This document shows, piece by piece, positions 43,556 to 52,963 of a stretch of 64,000 nt of DNA. The position numbers were made by a program, and so were the translations under genes. The stretch's first letter is position 1, and each line of letters opens with the position of its first letter. Where the stretch lies: contig JAGFXP010000007.1 in assembly GCA_017861315.1 (NCBI GenBank), positions 21,489 through 85,488 of the forward strand, read 5' to 3'. The notes beneath the pieces are model-generated. The model was not told the origin of the DNA and searched no databases. It saw only the letters and a list, made by a program, of their open reading frames with translations. Source of the stretch: Bacillota bacterium (GTDB lineage: Bacteria; Bacillota; Clostridia; Clostridiales; Clostridiaceae).

Positions 43556-44764
43556 ATGAAAAAGAAAATTTGCCTTTTTTTGAGCGTGATATTCGCGGCT
43601 GCTTCTATGTCGGGCTGCGGAAAATCCGCAGAGCATTATGATGCGGGCAAGATATCAAGCGCCTTTGTGGACTCAAACAACGGTTTTGCGTTTGATGTCT
43701 TCAGGGAACTCAATTCAGGAGCAGGTGAAGGAAACATTTTCATCTCGCCTCTGAGCATATCCACAGCGCTTTCCATGGTGTATGAAGGTGCCGGGGGAGA
43801 AACCAGGGAAGCCATGGCCCGGGCTCTCAATTATGAAGAGATCGAACCAGCCGTGCTTAATGACGGCTACAAGAACCTCCTGCTGCACCTGAACTCACAG
43901 GACAGCAAGGTCAAACTCGGCATCAAAAACTCAATATGGATAAGGCAGGGTGAAGCCATAAAAGAGGATTTCATAAATACAAACGAGGATGTCTTCGATG
44001 CCTACATCTCTGAAATAGATTTTTCTCAGTCTGATGCTGCAGACAGGATCAACAAATGGATTTCCGAGGCGACAGAAGGGAAGATAGAAAAGATGGTAGC
44101 TTCTCCGATAGATCCGATGGTTGTAATGTACCTGATAAACGCCATCTATTTCAAGGGCGAATGGACAACAAGGTTTGAAGAGAAGAATACCTTCGAAGCA
44201 AAGTTCAATTCGGCTGACGGAAGCCAAGGGGACATAATGATGATGAGCATGCAGTCCGATATGAAATATGCCTTGGAAGAAGGCTACAGAGCCATAAAGC
44301 TTCCTTACGGCAGCAAAAATATCGCCATGTACTGCATTCTTCCCGAGGGCGGAGCTACGGTTGACGAAATAATCGGGAACATGGACAGTAAAAAATGGGA
44401 TGAGATAAAGGGCCGCACAGCAATGACCGAAGCGGTAAATATTCAGATACCCAGATTCAAGATCGATTATGGCATCAAGGAACTGAATGAGAGCCTAACA
44501 GCCATTGGCATGGGCATCTGCTTCACAGAGGAAGCGGATCTCACCGGAATCAGGGACAATATACTGATAAGCAGCGTGCTTCACAAGGCAGTAATAGAAG
44601 TCAACGAGAAGGGGACCGAGGCAGCTGCTGTCACGGTTGTGGAGATTAAGGAGACAGCCTACAGCGAGCAGCCTGAATTCATAGCTGACAGGCCTTTCGT
44701 TTTCATAATAGAAGACAGCGAGACAGGTTCGATCCTCTTCATGGGCAAATATTCCAAAGTATGA
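43556..44764 (+). CDS. Serpin (serine protease inhibitor) lipoprotein
   Basis: This is a 402-residue serpin with a lipoprotein signal (SMSGC, lipidated Cys near residue 22), so it would sit on the outer face of the membrane. Serpin landmarks are SPLSISTALSMVYEGAGGET, NAIYFKGEW, the breach region SSVLHKAVIEVNEKGTEAAA with the hinge GTEAAAVT, and the closing RPFVFIIED...LFMGKYS. The hinge is rich in small residues, as in inhibitory serpins. By alignment with antitrypsin the P1-P1' bond falls near Thr-Ala in KETAYSE, but the loop appears about two residues longer, so this is tentative. GGGGGC precedes the ATG. It follows the structured RNA and its terminator. No separate promoter is obvious. Confidence 0.93.
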   Translation: MKKKICLFLSVIFAAASMSGCGKSAEHYDAGKISSAFVDSNNGFAFDVFRELNSGAGEGNIFISPLSISTALSMVYEGAGGETREAMARALNYEEIEPAVLNDGYKNLLLHLNSQDSKVKLGIKNSIWIRQGEAIKEDFINTNEDVFDAYISEIDFSQSDAADRINKWISEATEGKIEKMVASPIDPMVVMYLINAIYFKGEWTTRFEEKNTFEAKFNSADGSQGDIMMMSMQSDMKYALEEGYRAIKLPYGSKNIAMYCILPEGGATVDEIIGNMDSKKWDEIKGRTAMTEAVNIQIPRFKIDYGIKELNESLTAIGMGICFTEEADLTGIRDNILISSVLHKAVIEVNEKGTEAAAVTVVEIKETAYSEQPEFIADRPFVFIIEDSETGSILFMGKYSKV

Positions 44765-44804
44765 TAAAATATATGTGAATATGCATGAGAGGGAGATTAG
44801 AGCC

Positions 44805-45326
44805 ATGGATTATACTGAAAAGACACTGAATGTAAAGAAGATATATAACGGAAAGATTCTTGACCTGGAGGAGGTCGAGGTTCTGCTTCCGGACGGGAAA
44901 TCCTCAAAAAGAGAGATCGTAAGGCATAACGGGGCTGTTGCGGTCATCGCTTACAAGGACGCGGACACCGTGCTGTTTGTTGAACAGTACAGAAAAGCCG
45001 TTGAAAAGGTGCTTCTGGAGATCCCTGCCGGAAAGATAGAAAAAGGTGAAGATGTGATGCTCTGCGCCATGAGGGAGCTGGAGGAGGAGACCGGGTACAA
45101 GTCGGACAACCTGACCTACCTGGGAAAGATCGTGGCGTCACCGGGCTTTTGCGACGAGTACATCCATATATTCAAGGCTGAACAGCTCTATCCCGGCGAT
45201 GGTACGCTTGGGGATGAGGACGAGTTCATAGGTCTCAGGGAAGTTAAGGCCGGGGATGTAAAGGGAATGATAAGGGATGGAAGCATAGAGGACGCCAAGA
45301 CCATCTGCGCATTCATGATGGCGTAG
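44805..45326 (+). CDS. Nudix hydrolase, ADP-ribose pyrophosphatase type
   Basis: This 173-residue Nudix hydrolase probably cleaves ADP-ribose to AMP and ribose-5-phosphate. The N-terminal strand region YTEKTLNVKKIYNGKILDL and VEQYRKAVEKVLLEIPAGK are typical of the NudF-like subgroup. The Nudix box follows directly, from GKIEKGED through AMRELEEETGY with all catalytic Glu residues present, and SPGFCDEYIHIF comes after. ATG 44805 is chosen for the GAGAGGGAG site. It heads the nucleoside-catabolism operon with deoB 27 bp downstream. The ribose-5-phosphate product fits the pentose context. Confidence 0.92.
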   Translation: MDYTEKTLNVKKIYNGKILDLEEVEVLLPDGKSSKREIVRHNGAVAVIAYKDADTVLFVEQYRKAVEKVLLEIPAGKIEKGEDVMLCAMRELEEETGYKSDNLTYLGKIVASPGFCDEYIHIFKAEQLYPGDGTLGDEDEFIGLREVKAGDVKGMIRDGSIEDAKTICAFMMA

Positions 45327-45353
45327 CGTTCGTTTGAAAAGGAGATGAAGCTC

Positions 45354-46526
45354 ATGGTTAAAAGGGTAATTCTGATTGTGCTTGACAGTGTAGGTGTGGG
45401 AGAACTTCCTGATGCTGCTGAATACGGAGATGCCGGCAGCAATACCCTCTGCAACATTTCAAGGGAGATGGGCGGGCTCAGAATAGATAACATGACAAGC
45501 TTCGGAATCGGCAATATAGACGGCATGAGGGATTTGAAAAAGACAGACCAGCCCTCTGGCAGCTACGGAAAGCTTGCCGAAAAATCAAGGGGCAAGGATA
45601 CTGTAACCGGGCACTGGGAGATCTCGGGCATAATCCTGGAGGAACCGCTTAAGACATTTCCGAACGGCTTTTCCCCGGATATAATTGAGGATTTCGAAAA
45701 ATTGATAGGTACCAAGGTTATCGGAAATAAGGTTGCTTCAGGGACCGAGATCATCAAGGAGCTTGGCGAAGAGCACAGGAGGACGGGTTATCCGATTGTA
45801 TATACATCGGCAGACAGCGTGTTCCAGATCGCAGCAAACGAAGAGGTCATTCCGCTCGAAAGCCTGTACAGGATGTGCGGGCTTGCAAGGGGCCTGTTTG
45901 TCGGGGAGCGCACCATAGGAAGAGTAATCGCACGGCCATTTGTTGTCAGGGACGGCGAGTATATAAGGACCGCCAACAGAAAGGACTACGCACTGGATCC
46001 GCCTGCACAGACGATGCTCGACTGTCTCAAAATGAAAGGGCTGGAAGTTGCTGCTGTGGGAAAGATCGAGGACATTTTCAACAAAAAAGGGATTACGAGG
46101 GCTGTCCATATAAAAAACAATAATGACGGAGTGGACAGAACCCTTGAATACATGAAGGAAGTTGATAAAGGACTTATCTTCACAAACCTGGTTGATTTCG
46201 ACATGGTGTACGGCCACAGGAATAATATTGAAGGTTATGCGCGGGCGCTTGAAGAGTTCGATTCAAGGCTGCCTGAGATACTGGCTGAAATGAAGGAGGA
46301 CGACGTCCTGATCCTGACTGCAGACCACGGCTGCGACCCGGTTTCAAAGAGCACGGATCACAGCAGGGAATACGTGCCGCTTCTGGTTTACGGAAAAGGC
46401 GTTAGAAGAGGATTTAACCTTGGCACGAGGGAGTGTTTCTGCGATATCGGGAAAACAATACTTGATTTCTTCGGAGTGGCAAATGACATAAACGGTACAA
46501 GCTTTTCAAAGGAGGTTCTCCTATGA
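45354..46526 (+). CDS. deoB: Phosphopentomutase
   Basis: This 390-residue alkaline-phosphatase-superfamily enzyme interconverts (deoxy)ribose-1-phosphate and -5-phosphate. Metal-binding motifs are VLDSVGVGELPDA at the N-terminus, DTVTGHWE (the catalytic Thr region), and TADHGCDPVSKSTDHSREYVP near the C-terminus (metal-binding Asp/His). ATG 45354 is preferred because GGAG lies 9 nt upstream. ATG 45345 directly abuts that site. It overlaps the next gene by 4 bp. With the phosphorylase downstream and deoC at 15875 it completes the deoxynucleoside degradation route. Confidence 0.97.
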   Translation: MVKRVILIVLDSVGVGELPDAAEYGDAGSNTLCNISREMGGLRIDNMTSFGIGNIDGMRDLKKTDQPSGSYGKLAEKSRGKDTVTGHWEISGIILEEPLKTFPNGFSPDIIEDFEKLIGTKVIGNKVASGTEIIKELGEEHRRTGYPIVYTSADSVFQIAANEEVIPLESLYRMCGLARGLFVGERTIGRVIARPFVVRDGEYIRTANRKDYALDPPAQTMLDCLKMKGLEVAAVGKIEDIFNKKGITRAVHIKNNNDGVDRTLEYMKEVDKGLIFTNLVDFDMVYGHRNNIEGYARALEEFDSRLPEILAEMKEDDVLILTADHGCDPVSKSTDHSREYVPLLVYGKGVRRGFNLGTRECFCDIGKTILDFFGVANDINGTSFSKEVLL

Positions 46527-47824
46527 GAATGGTGGATATTATCGAAAAAAAGAAGGAAGGCCTGGAGCTGAGCGGAGAAGAGATTAACTTCGCTGTACAG
46601 GGATATGTCAGTGGTGAGATACCTGACTACCAGATGTCGGCGCTTCTCATGGCGGTTTACTTCAGAGGGATGAGCAGGAGGGAGACGGCAGACCTCACCA
46701 TGGCATATGTCAATTCCGGCGACAGGGCTGACCTGTCAAAGATCAGGGGCATCAAGGTTGACAAGCATTCCTCCGGCGGCGTCGGTGACAAGATATCGCT
46801 GATTGTCATCCCGCTTATGGCGGTGCTGGGTGTTCCCGTGGCAAAGATGTCGGGAAGAGGGCTCGGCCATACAGGCGGCACCATAGACAAGCTTGAATCA
46901 ATTCCGGGCTTCAAGACTGAACTCAGTCCTGCTGCTTTCATAGGCAATGTCAACAGATATAAAATGGCCATCGTAAGCCAGTCGGCAAACCTCACCCCGG
47001 GTGACAAGAAGACGTATGCGCTGCGTGACGTGACCGCAACGGTGGACAGCATTCCGCTCATCGCCAGCTCCATAATGAGCAAAAAGATAGCTTCGGGGGC
47101 GGATGCCCTTGTGCTTGATGTGAAAGTTGGCTCCGGCGCTTTTATGAAGACTCTGGATGAGGCAAGGCAGCTGGCAGAGACCATGGTTCAGATAGGCAAG
47201 GATACAGGCATAAAGACCGTTGCAGTAATAACCAACATGGACCAGCCCCTTGGCCATCAGGTGGGCAATTTCAATGAGGTTCAGGAAGCCGTCGAGGTTC
47301 TCAAGGGAAAGGGAGCTGAGGACGAAGTTGCAGTAGCGCTGTCAATCGCCTCTCATATGGCAGTTCTGGGTGGAGCTTTTGACACATTCGAGGCAGCGCA
47401 TGCAAAGCTGAGGAAGATACTGGATTCGGGAGCCGCACTGGATAAATTTGCTGAATTTATAGAAATCCAGGGTGGAGATGCATCATTCATCAAGTCGGGT
47501 GAAGCAGTACGCAAGGCAAAGCATGATATAGCAGTCAAGTCGGATTCTGAAGGATATGTTACAGCCATAATGGCTGAGCTCATAGGGAAGGGTGCCATGC
47601 TGCTGGGCGCCGGTAGAAAGAAGAAGGAAGACTCGATAGACTATTCTGCAGGGATTACAATCCTAAAGAAGATAGGCGACAAGGTTGAAAAAGGAGACAC
47701 CCTCTGCATCCTGCATACAAATCTTGACGACTGGACTGGAGCGGAGCAGACAGTAAAATCCGCTTATACAGTTGACAGGAATGCTCCCGAGAAAATAAAA
47801 TACATATATGATGTAGTGAGGTAA
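46523..47824 (+). CDS. pdp: Pyrimidine-nucleoside phosphorylase
   Basis: This 433-residue enzyme phosphorolyses uridine and thymidine-type nucleosides to free base and (deoxy)ribose-1-phosphate. The family signature SGRGLGHTGGTIDKLESIPGF is split by nothing and sits near residue 110. KHSSGGVGDKISL (phosphate site) and the N-terminal helical domain starting MVDIIEKKKEGLELS are clear. The C-terminal domain (IDYSAGITILKKIGDKVEKGD) is complete. ATGA overlap couples it to deoB. The gene is 4 bp ahead of the nucleotidyltransferase. Confidence 0.95.
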   Translation: MRMVDIIEKKKEGLELSGEEINFAVQGYVSGEIPDYQMSALLMAVYFRGMSRRETADLTMAYVNSGDRADLSKIRGIKVDKHSSGGVGDKISLIVIPLMAVLGVPVAKMSGRGLGHTGGTIDKLESIPGFKTELSPAAFIGNVNRYKMAIVSQSANLTPGDKKTYALRDVTATVDSIPLIASSIMSKKIASGADALVLDVKVGSGAFMKTLDEARQLAETMVQIGKDTGIKTVAVITNMDQPLGHQVGNFNEVQEAVEVLKGKGAEDEVAVALSIASHMAVLGGAFDTFEAAHAKLRKILDSGAALDKFAEFIEIQGGDASFIKSGEAVRKAKHDIAVKSDSEGYVTAIMAELIGKGAMLLGAGRKKKEDSIDYSAGITILKKIGDKVEKGDTLCILHTNLDDWTGAEQTVKSAYTVDRNAPEKIKYIYDVVR

Positions 47825-47828
47825 GGTC

Positions 47829-49010
47829 TTGGATATTACGTTCAGCTTTGACGAGAAACAGCAAGAGGCGATAGGCAGCGTCGCGGAAGTCTGCAGAAAA
47901 AGAGGGATCAGGGGATACATCGTTGGCGGCGCCGTCAGGGACGCTTTGCTGAAAATAAAGCCAAGGGATATAGATATGTGCTTTGAAGAAGATCCTGGAA
48001 ATATTATCCCTGAGCTGGGCCTTCAGGACTATGTGTACCATGAGGCGTTCAGTACAGCGGCAGTGAGGTTTAAAAACGGCGTTGAAATGGACTTGATAAG
48101 GTGCAGGAAAGAAGTGTATGAAAGGAACGGAGCGCTGCCGGCTATAATACCTTCCGACATTAAAGATGATTTGGGGCGGCGTGACTTCACAGTCAACGCC
48201 CTTGCTTTTGATGTGGTGGAAGGAAGGGTCATAGATCCCTTCGGCGGTGCTGATGATATCTTTGCAAAACGAATAAAAAGCGTCCATGCGGACAGCTACA
48301 GGGAAGACCCTACGAGGATTTTCAGGGCTGTAAAATATGCGGCCAGGTACGGATTTGAAATCACAGAAGCCGATGAGATAAAGAGGTGCATCGGCGAGGG
48401 CGTTTTCGGCAGCATAAGCAACGAAAGGTACTTCAACGAAATATCATCGCTTTGCAGCGAAAGCTCATGGATTAAGGCACTCCTTTGCTGCGGGAAACTA
48501 GGCATATTCGACCTGGACGGGAGAAAGCTGGGTCTGGAAAGCATATTGGCGGACTATTCTGACTCCAATGTCAGGATGCTTAACCTTGCATTCTCCTTGA
48601 AGGATAAGAGTCCGGCCGCCAGGATGGCAGACAACTCGATAGTGCCGCTGGAACTCAGGGAAGCGCTGAAGCGCCACCTGCAAAACGATGCAGGCAGTCA
48701 GCTCGCACTGAGCCGTGACAACTACGAGATACACTGCGTTTTGAAAAACAGCAGCCGTTACGACAGGGTAATTTTGAGCTTCGACAGAAGACTAACCTAC
48801 AAGATTCTGAACTATGAGAAAAACATGGGCATTAGACTCGGTATTGACGGTGATTACGTCAAAGGTGCAGGGGTTGAAGAGGGCAGGGCGGTTGGCAAGG
48901 TTCTTGAGCATCTTATGATGCTGAAGCTGAACCTGGGGCTTGGCTGCGAGAAAAAGTACTTTGATGAAAATATAGGAGAGATACTGGATGTCATTAAATA
49001 TAAAGCTTGA
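47829..49010 (+). CDS. Class II CCA tRNA nucleotidyltransferase / poly(A) polymerase family protein
   Basis: This 393-residue nucleotidyltransferase has a head domain that reads GYIVGGAVRDALL, then KPRDIDMCF with the metal-binding DxD. RRDFTVNALAFD and EDPTRIFRAVKYAARYGFEI follow, all class II CCA-enzyme motifs. There is no HD domain. It would add or repair the 3' CCA of tRNAs, although poly(A) polymerase or one half of a split A-adding/CC-adding pair cannot be excluded. The start is TTG 47829, 4 bp after the phosphorylase stop, and its end overlaps scpA by 23 bp. Confidence 0.88.
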   Translation: MDITFSFDEKQQEAIGSVAEVCRKRGIRGYIVGGAVRDALLKIKPRDIDMCFEEDPGNIIPELGLQDYVYHEAFSTAAVRFKNGVEMDLIRCRKEVYERNGALPAIIPSDIKDDLGRRDFTVNALAFDVVEGRVIDPFGGADDIFAKRIKSVHADSYREDPTRIFRAVKYAARYGFEITEADEIKRCIGEGVFGSISNERYFNEISSLCSESSWIKALLCCGKLGIFDLDGRKLGLESILADYSDSNVRMLNLAFSLKDKSPAARMADNSIVPLELREALKRHLQNDAGSQLALSRDNYEIHCVLKNSSRYDRVILSFDRRLTYKILNYEKNMGIRLGIDGDYVKGAGVEEGRAVGKVLEHLMMLKLNLGLGCEKKYFDENIGEILDVIKYKA

Positions 49011-49746
49011 AAATTTTGAAGGACCCTTTGACCTTCTTCTCCATCTGATAAAAAAGAACAAGATGGACATCTACGACATAAGAATACATGATATTACGGC
49101 CCAATATCTCGAGTATATAAGGGCTATGGAGGAAATGGACCTGGAGGTGACCTCTGAGTTCATAGTGATCGCAGCTACCCTGATAGAGATCAAGTCGAGG
49201 CTGCTCCTCCCTAAATCGCCGGGAGCGGAAGACGGCCAGGATACGGCCGAGGATACGGCGGAAGCCCTGCTCAGCAAGCTGGCGGAATACAAGAGGTATA
49301 AAACCGCTTCCGAGTACCTGAAAGGCAGGTTTGACGGGACCGGGGCCATGTACAGCAAGAAGGCTGAAATAATAGAGGTGGCGAAGAAGGAGGTAAATCC
49401 GGCTGACTATCTGGGCGGGATAACCATGACAGACCTGTTCAACCTGTACTTCAATGTCGTCACGCTGCAGGACGAGAAGATGAACCAGAACACGACCTTC
49501 AGGAAAGAGATACCCATCGAGAAGTTCAAGGTCGAGGAGAAGATGGAACAGATACTAAATAAAATAAGTGTTAGGAAGAGGATGAAGTTCTCGTCTTTCA
49601 TCAGCGAATGCTCATCGAAGAATGAAGCGATAACGGTATTCCTTGCATTGCTGGAGCTTATCAAACTGAGGAATCTTACAGTATTTCAGGAATCCAGCTT
49701 TTCAGATATATACATACAGGAGGAGATTCCGAGTGAAAGAAATTAA
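48988..49746 (+). CDS. scpA: Segregation and condensation protein A
   Basis: This 252-residue kleisin subunit of the SMC-ScpAB condensin organises and segregates the chromosome. The N-terminus FEGPFDLLLHLIKKNKMDIYDI is diagnostic, followed by YLEYIRAMEEMDLEVTSEF and EIKSRLLLPK. The C-terminal winged helix includes FLALLELIKL. Its ATG lies inside the end of the preceding gene, and its own end overlaps scpB by 14 bp, so the three are translationally linked. Confidence 0.96.
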   Translation: MSLNIKLENFEGPFDLLLHLIKKNKMDIYDIRIHDITAQYLEYIRAMEEMDLEVTSEFIVIAATLIEIKSRLLLPKSPGAEDGQDTAEDTAEALLSKLAEYKRYKTASEYLKGRFDGTGAMYSKKAEIIEVAKKEVNPADYLGGITMTDLFNLYFNVVTLQDEKMNQNTTFRKEIPIEKFKVEEKMEQILNKISVRKRMKFSSFISECSSKNEAITVFLALLELIKLRNLTVFQESSFSDIYIQEEIPSERN

Positions 49747-50299
49747 CGCAAACCAAATCGAATTCGAGGAGACATCAAACAGGAACAGGCTTTATTCGGT
49801 GATAGAGTCGCTGCTGTTCGTTTCGGGCGAGCCAGTGGGATTGAGCGAAATCTCGAGGATAATAGACTGTTCCCTTGAATTCACCAGAACAATACTTGGC
49901 GAGATGCTGGAAAAATACAGAGATGCGGACAGAGGCATCAGGATTATATGCCATGAGGGTTGCTACAGCTTGGCAACAAAACCCGAGAACAGCCTTTTTG
50001 TCGAGGAGCTTCTCGGACTCAATGCAAGGCAGTCCCTTTCCCAGGCGGCGATGGAAACCCTGGCCATTGTTGCCTACAGGCAGCCTGTGACAAGGGTGGT
50101 CATCGACGATATCAGGGGAGTAAAAAGCGAGAGAGCTATTGCGAGCCTGCTGGAGAAAGGTATCATCAAGGAATGCGGAAGACTGGAAGCGCCGGGAAGA
50201 CCTATACTTTATTCCACTTCCGAGGAATTCCTGAAATATTTCGGTCTTGAGAGCCTGAATGAGCTTCCAGGCATCGACAGCTTCGCTGAGGAGCTATAG
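49733..50299 (+). CDS. scpB: Segregation and condensation protein B
   Basis: This 188-residue partner of ScpA is composed of two winged-helix domains. Conserved segments are IESLLFVSGEPVGLSEIS, CHEGCYSLATKPEN, ALAIVAYRQPV-type (here TLAIVAYRQPVTR) and GRPILYSTSEEFLKYFGL. The start is GTG 49733 with AGGAGG upstream, inside the scpA 3' end. It ends the operon. A weak hairpin at 50353-50370 may be the terminator. Confidence 0.96.
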   Translation: MKEINANQIEFEETSNRNRLYSVIESLLFVSGEPVGLSEISRIIDCSLEFTRTILGEMLEKYRDADRGIRIICHEGCYSLATKPENSLFVEELLGLNARQSLSQAAMETLAIVAYRQPVTRVVIDDIRGVKSERAIASLLEKGIIKECGRLEAPGRPILYSTSEEFLKYFGLESLNELPGIDSFAEEL

Positions 50300-50352
50300 T
50301 TTTACTGCAAATATACGAACATTTTCGCAGATATGAAGAAAAATATATGTAA

Positions 50353-50377
50353 ATGTTTTCACGGAAACATAATTTTC
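50353..50377 (+). terminator. Weak terminator after scpB
   Basis: The stem ATGTTT(T)C/GAAACAT (7-8 bp, tight loop) is followed by AATTTTCAT. It may stop the scpAB operon before the pfl promoter. Confidence 0.4.
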
Positions 50378-50386
50378 ATAAGTGTG

Positions 50387-50415
50387 TTGACAAAATGTTC
50401 GTGTGGTGATATTAT
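50387..50415 (+). promoter_or_regulatory. Strong SigA promoter for pflB
   Basis: TTGACA (50387-50392) is a perfect -35, then 17 nt and TATTAT (50410-50415) with an extended TG. Transcription would start near 50422, just before the riboswitch. Confidence 0.88.
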
Positions 50416-50437
50416 AAGAATGCAAATTGAATAAAAC

Positions 50438-50510
50438 AATCATACGACTGGCGGAGATGGTGGAATAAACCACAGGGAGTATGATTTTGTAAAGCCGGCC
50501 GCCTGGGCAA
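50438..50510 (+). promoter_or_regulatory. ZTP/ZMP riboswitch (pfl motif)
   Basis: P1 is an 8-bp helix, AATCATAC (50438-50445) with GTATGATT (50479-50486). Within it are the conserved ACTGGCG, a GTGG..CCAC hairpin around AATAAA, and GGGAG. After a short linker comes GCCGGCCGCCTGGGC (50494-50508), the second conserved block that forms the pseudoknot. This is the arrangement of the pfl motif, which senses ZTP/ZMP (AICAR), a signal of 10-formyl-THF shortage. Located upstream of pyruvate formate-lyase, it would raise formate production when one-carbon units run low. Confidence 0.93.
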
Positions 50511-50543
50511 AGTTTTTTTGTTCAGGTTGTGGGTCTTTTTTTT
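50501..50543 (+). terminator. Riboswitch-controlled terminator
   Basis: GCCTGGGCAA (50501-50510) can pair with TTGTTCAGGT (50518-50527). A run of eight T lies shortly after. The 5' arm is the conserved 3' block of the ZTP aptamer, so ligand-stabilised pseudoknot and terminator are mutually exclusive, giving an ON switch with ligand. Confidence 0.78.
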
Positions 50544-50573
50544 ATTTTATCGATACAGACGGAGGTAGCAATT

Positions 50574-52802
50574 ATGGAAAAAAAAGAATGGGCAGGCTTT
50601 GCTGAAGGAATTTGGGAAGAAGAAATTGATGTAAGGGATTTTATAAATAAGAACGTTAAGCCTTATTTGGGAGATGACTCCTTCCTGGTCGGGCCAACTG
50701 CCAGAACAAAAAAAGTATGGGATGAATGTGTCGGGCTTCTCAAGGAAGAGCTCAAAAAAGGCGTCCTCGGCATAGACACTAAAACCGTTTCGGGAATCAA
50801 CGCATTCAAACCAGGCTATATCGACAGGGACAACGAGGTTATATTCGGACTCCAGACTGACGAGCCGCTGAAAAGGATAGTGAATCCTTACGGTGGAATC
50901 AGGATGGCAAGGCAGGCTGCAGCTGCTTACGGCTATGAAATGGATCCTGAGATGGACAGCATTTTTACGAAATACAGAAAAACCCACAACGCGGGTGTCT
51001 TTGACGCATATACCGATGAGACCAAAGTTGCCAGGACAGTTGGGCTTCTCACGGGGCTTCCGGATGCATACGGCAGGGGAAGGATTATAGGCGACTTCAG
51101 AAGGCTCGCACTATACGGAGCAGACCTCCTTATAGATGAGAAGAAGAGGGACCTCAAGAAATTCAGCGGTACAATGGATGATGAAACTATCAGGCTGAGG
51201 GAAGAAATAAACGAGCAGATAAGGGCCCTTGCGAGCATGAAGGAGATGGCTGCAGGCTACGGTTTCGATATATCCAGAGGAGCAGGGAACGCTGTTGAAG
51301 CTGTACAGTTCGTATACTTTGGATACCTTGCAGGAATAAAGGAAAACAACGGGGCTGCAATGTCACTTGGAAGGGTTAGCTCGTTCCTTGACATATATAT
51401 TGAAAGGGATATCGAGAGAGGATCTCTTACAGAGTCAGAAGCTCAGGAGCTTATAGACCAGTTCGTCATAAAGCTCAGGATGGAGAGACACCTCAGGACC
51501 CCTGAATACAACGAGCTTTTCGCAGGTGATCCGAACTGGGTGACCGAGTCGATAGGAGGTATGAGCGTCGATGGTACTACGCTTGTAACCAAGACATCCT
51601 TCAGATTCCTTCACACGCTCACAAACCTCGGACCTGCGCCAGAACCTAACATGACAGTTCTCTGGTCAAACAGGCTTCCGGAGGGCTTCAAGAAGTACTG
51701 CGCAAAGATGTCGATCGAGACTGATTCCATACAGTATGAAAATGACGACATAATGAGGCCTGTATACGGTGACGACTACGGAATAGCCTGCTGCGTGTCT
51801 GCAATGACATTAGGCAAGCAGATGCAGTTCTTCGGCGCAAGAACCAATATTGCGAAAGCGCTCCTATACGCTATAAACGGAGGGGTGGATGAGAAAAAAG
51901 GACTTCTGGTTGTGCCGGGCATCGACAAGCTTGAAGATGAGGTTCTTGATTTCGACAAGGTTATGGAAAATTATTTGAAAGTAATGGAATACGTGGCCGA
52001 GCTTTACATCAACACAATGAACGTAATACACTACATGCATGATAAATACGCTTACGAAGCAGGACTCATGGCGCTCCATGATTCAAAGGTTGAAAGGCTT
52101 ATGGCGCTGGGAATCGCCGGACTTTCAGTTGCTGCAGACTCACTGAGCGCAATCAGGTTTGCAAAGGTTAAGCCTGTCAGGGAGAACGGCATAGCTGTTG
52201 GCTTCGAGATAGAAGGGGACTTCCCTAAGTACGGAAACGACGATGACAGGGTTGACGATATTGCAGTACACATAGCGACTGTTTTCAGCAACGAGCTTAA
52301 GAAGCACAAGACTTACAGAAACGCGGTGCATACGCTGTCGGTTCTAACAATAACCTCAAACGTTGTCTACGGAAAGAAGACAGGCTCGACTCCTGACGGA
52401 AGGAAAGCCGGTGAAGCATTCGCGCCTGGAGCAAATCCGATGCACGGAAGAGATACCCACGGAGCGCTGGCCTCACTGAATTCGGTTGCCAAAATACCGT
52501 ACAGAAATGTATGCCAGGACGGCGTTTCAAACACATTTTCAATAGTGCCTGCAGCACTGGGCAAAGATGAGGAATCAAGGACAGCTAATCTTGTTTCCAT
52601 CCTTGACGGATATTTTGTACAGGGAGCCCACCACCTTAACGTGAACGTGCTCAACAGGGAGACCCTGATGGATGCAATGGAGAATCCTGAAAAATATCCG
52701 CTTCTCACGATAAGGGTTTCAGGATACGCAGTACATTTCAACAGGCTCAGCAAAGACCAGCAGAAGGAAGTAATAAACAGAACATTCCATACCGGATTTT
52801 AA
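50574..52802 (+). CDS. pflB: Formate C-acetyltransferase (pyruvate formate-lyase)
   Basis: This 742-residue glycyl-radical enzyme converts pyruvate and CoA to acetyl-CoA and formate. The active-site cysteine pair is in [12 protein letters not shown], and the glycyl-radical loop [14 protein letters not shown] is near the C-terminus. [20 protein letters not shown] and VSNTFSIVP are also typical of true PFL rather than glycerol or choline lyases. ATG 50574 has GGAGG upstream. The activating radical-SAM enzyme (PflA) is not adjacent, since a strong terminator follows immediately. Expression is controlled by the upstream ZTP riboswitch. Confidence 0.97.
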   Translation: MEKKEWAGFAEGIWEEEIDVRDFINKNVKPYLGDDSFLVGPTARTKKVWDECVGLLKEELKKGVLGIDTKTVSGINAFKPGYIDRDNEVIFGLQTDEPLKRIVNPYGGIRMARQAAAAYGYEMDPEMDSIFTKYRKTHNAGVFDAYTDETKVARTVGLLTGLPDAYGRGRIIGDFRRLALYGADLLIDEKKRDLKKFSGTMDDETIRLREEINEQIRALASMKEMAAGYGFDISRGAGNAVEAVQFVYFGYLAGIKENNGAAMSLGRVSSFLDIYIERDIERGSLTESEAQELIDQFVIKLRMERHLRTPEYNELFAGDPNWVTESIGGMSVDGTTLVTKTSFRFLHTLTNLGPAPEPNMTVLWSNRLPEGFKKYCAKMSIETDSIQYENDDIMRPVYGDDYGIACCVSAMTLGKQMQFFGARTNIAKALLYAINGGVDEKKGLLVVPGIDKLEDEVLDFDKVMENYLKVMEYVAELYINTMNVIHYMHDKYAYEAGLMALHDSKVERLMALGIAGLSVAADSLSAIRFAKVKPVRENGIAVGFEIEGDFPKYGNDDDRVDDIAVHIATVFSNELKKHKTYRNAVHTLSVLTITSNVVYGKKTGSTPDGRKAGEAFAPGANPMHGRDTHGALASLNSVAKIPYRNVCQDGVSNTFSIVPAALGKDEESRTANLVSILDGYFVQGAHHLNVNVLNRETLMDAMENPEKYPLLTIRVSGYAVHFNRLSKDQQKEVINRTFHTGF

Positions 52803-52809
52803 TACAGCA

Positions 52810-52850
52810 GGAGAAAAGCGTGCCAGGTCAATCCAGGCACGCTTTTCTCC
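52810..52850 (+). terminator. Intrinsic terminator after pflB
   Basis: A perfect 15-bp stem GGAGAAAAGCGTGCC/GGCACGCTTTTCTCC has an 11-nt loop. The T-run is within the 3' arm. Confidence 0.85.
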
Positions 52851-52891
52851 TCAGCCCGTAACGAAAAAAATTGCTCAAAGATTCTGAAATA

Positions 52892-52921
52892 TTGAGAATT
52901 CAGTCAATGATATAGTATAAT
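52892..52921 (+). promoter_or_regulatory. Promoter for pgm
   Basis: TTGAGA (52892-52897), 18 nt, perfect TATAAT (52916-52921). Confidence 0.68.
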
Positions 52922-52963
52922 CATTGGTGTATACAATTTTTATACCTTAGGAGGAGATTTTCT

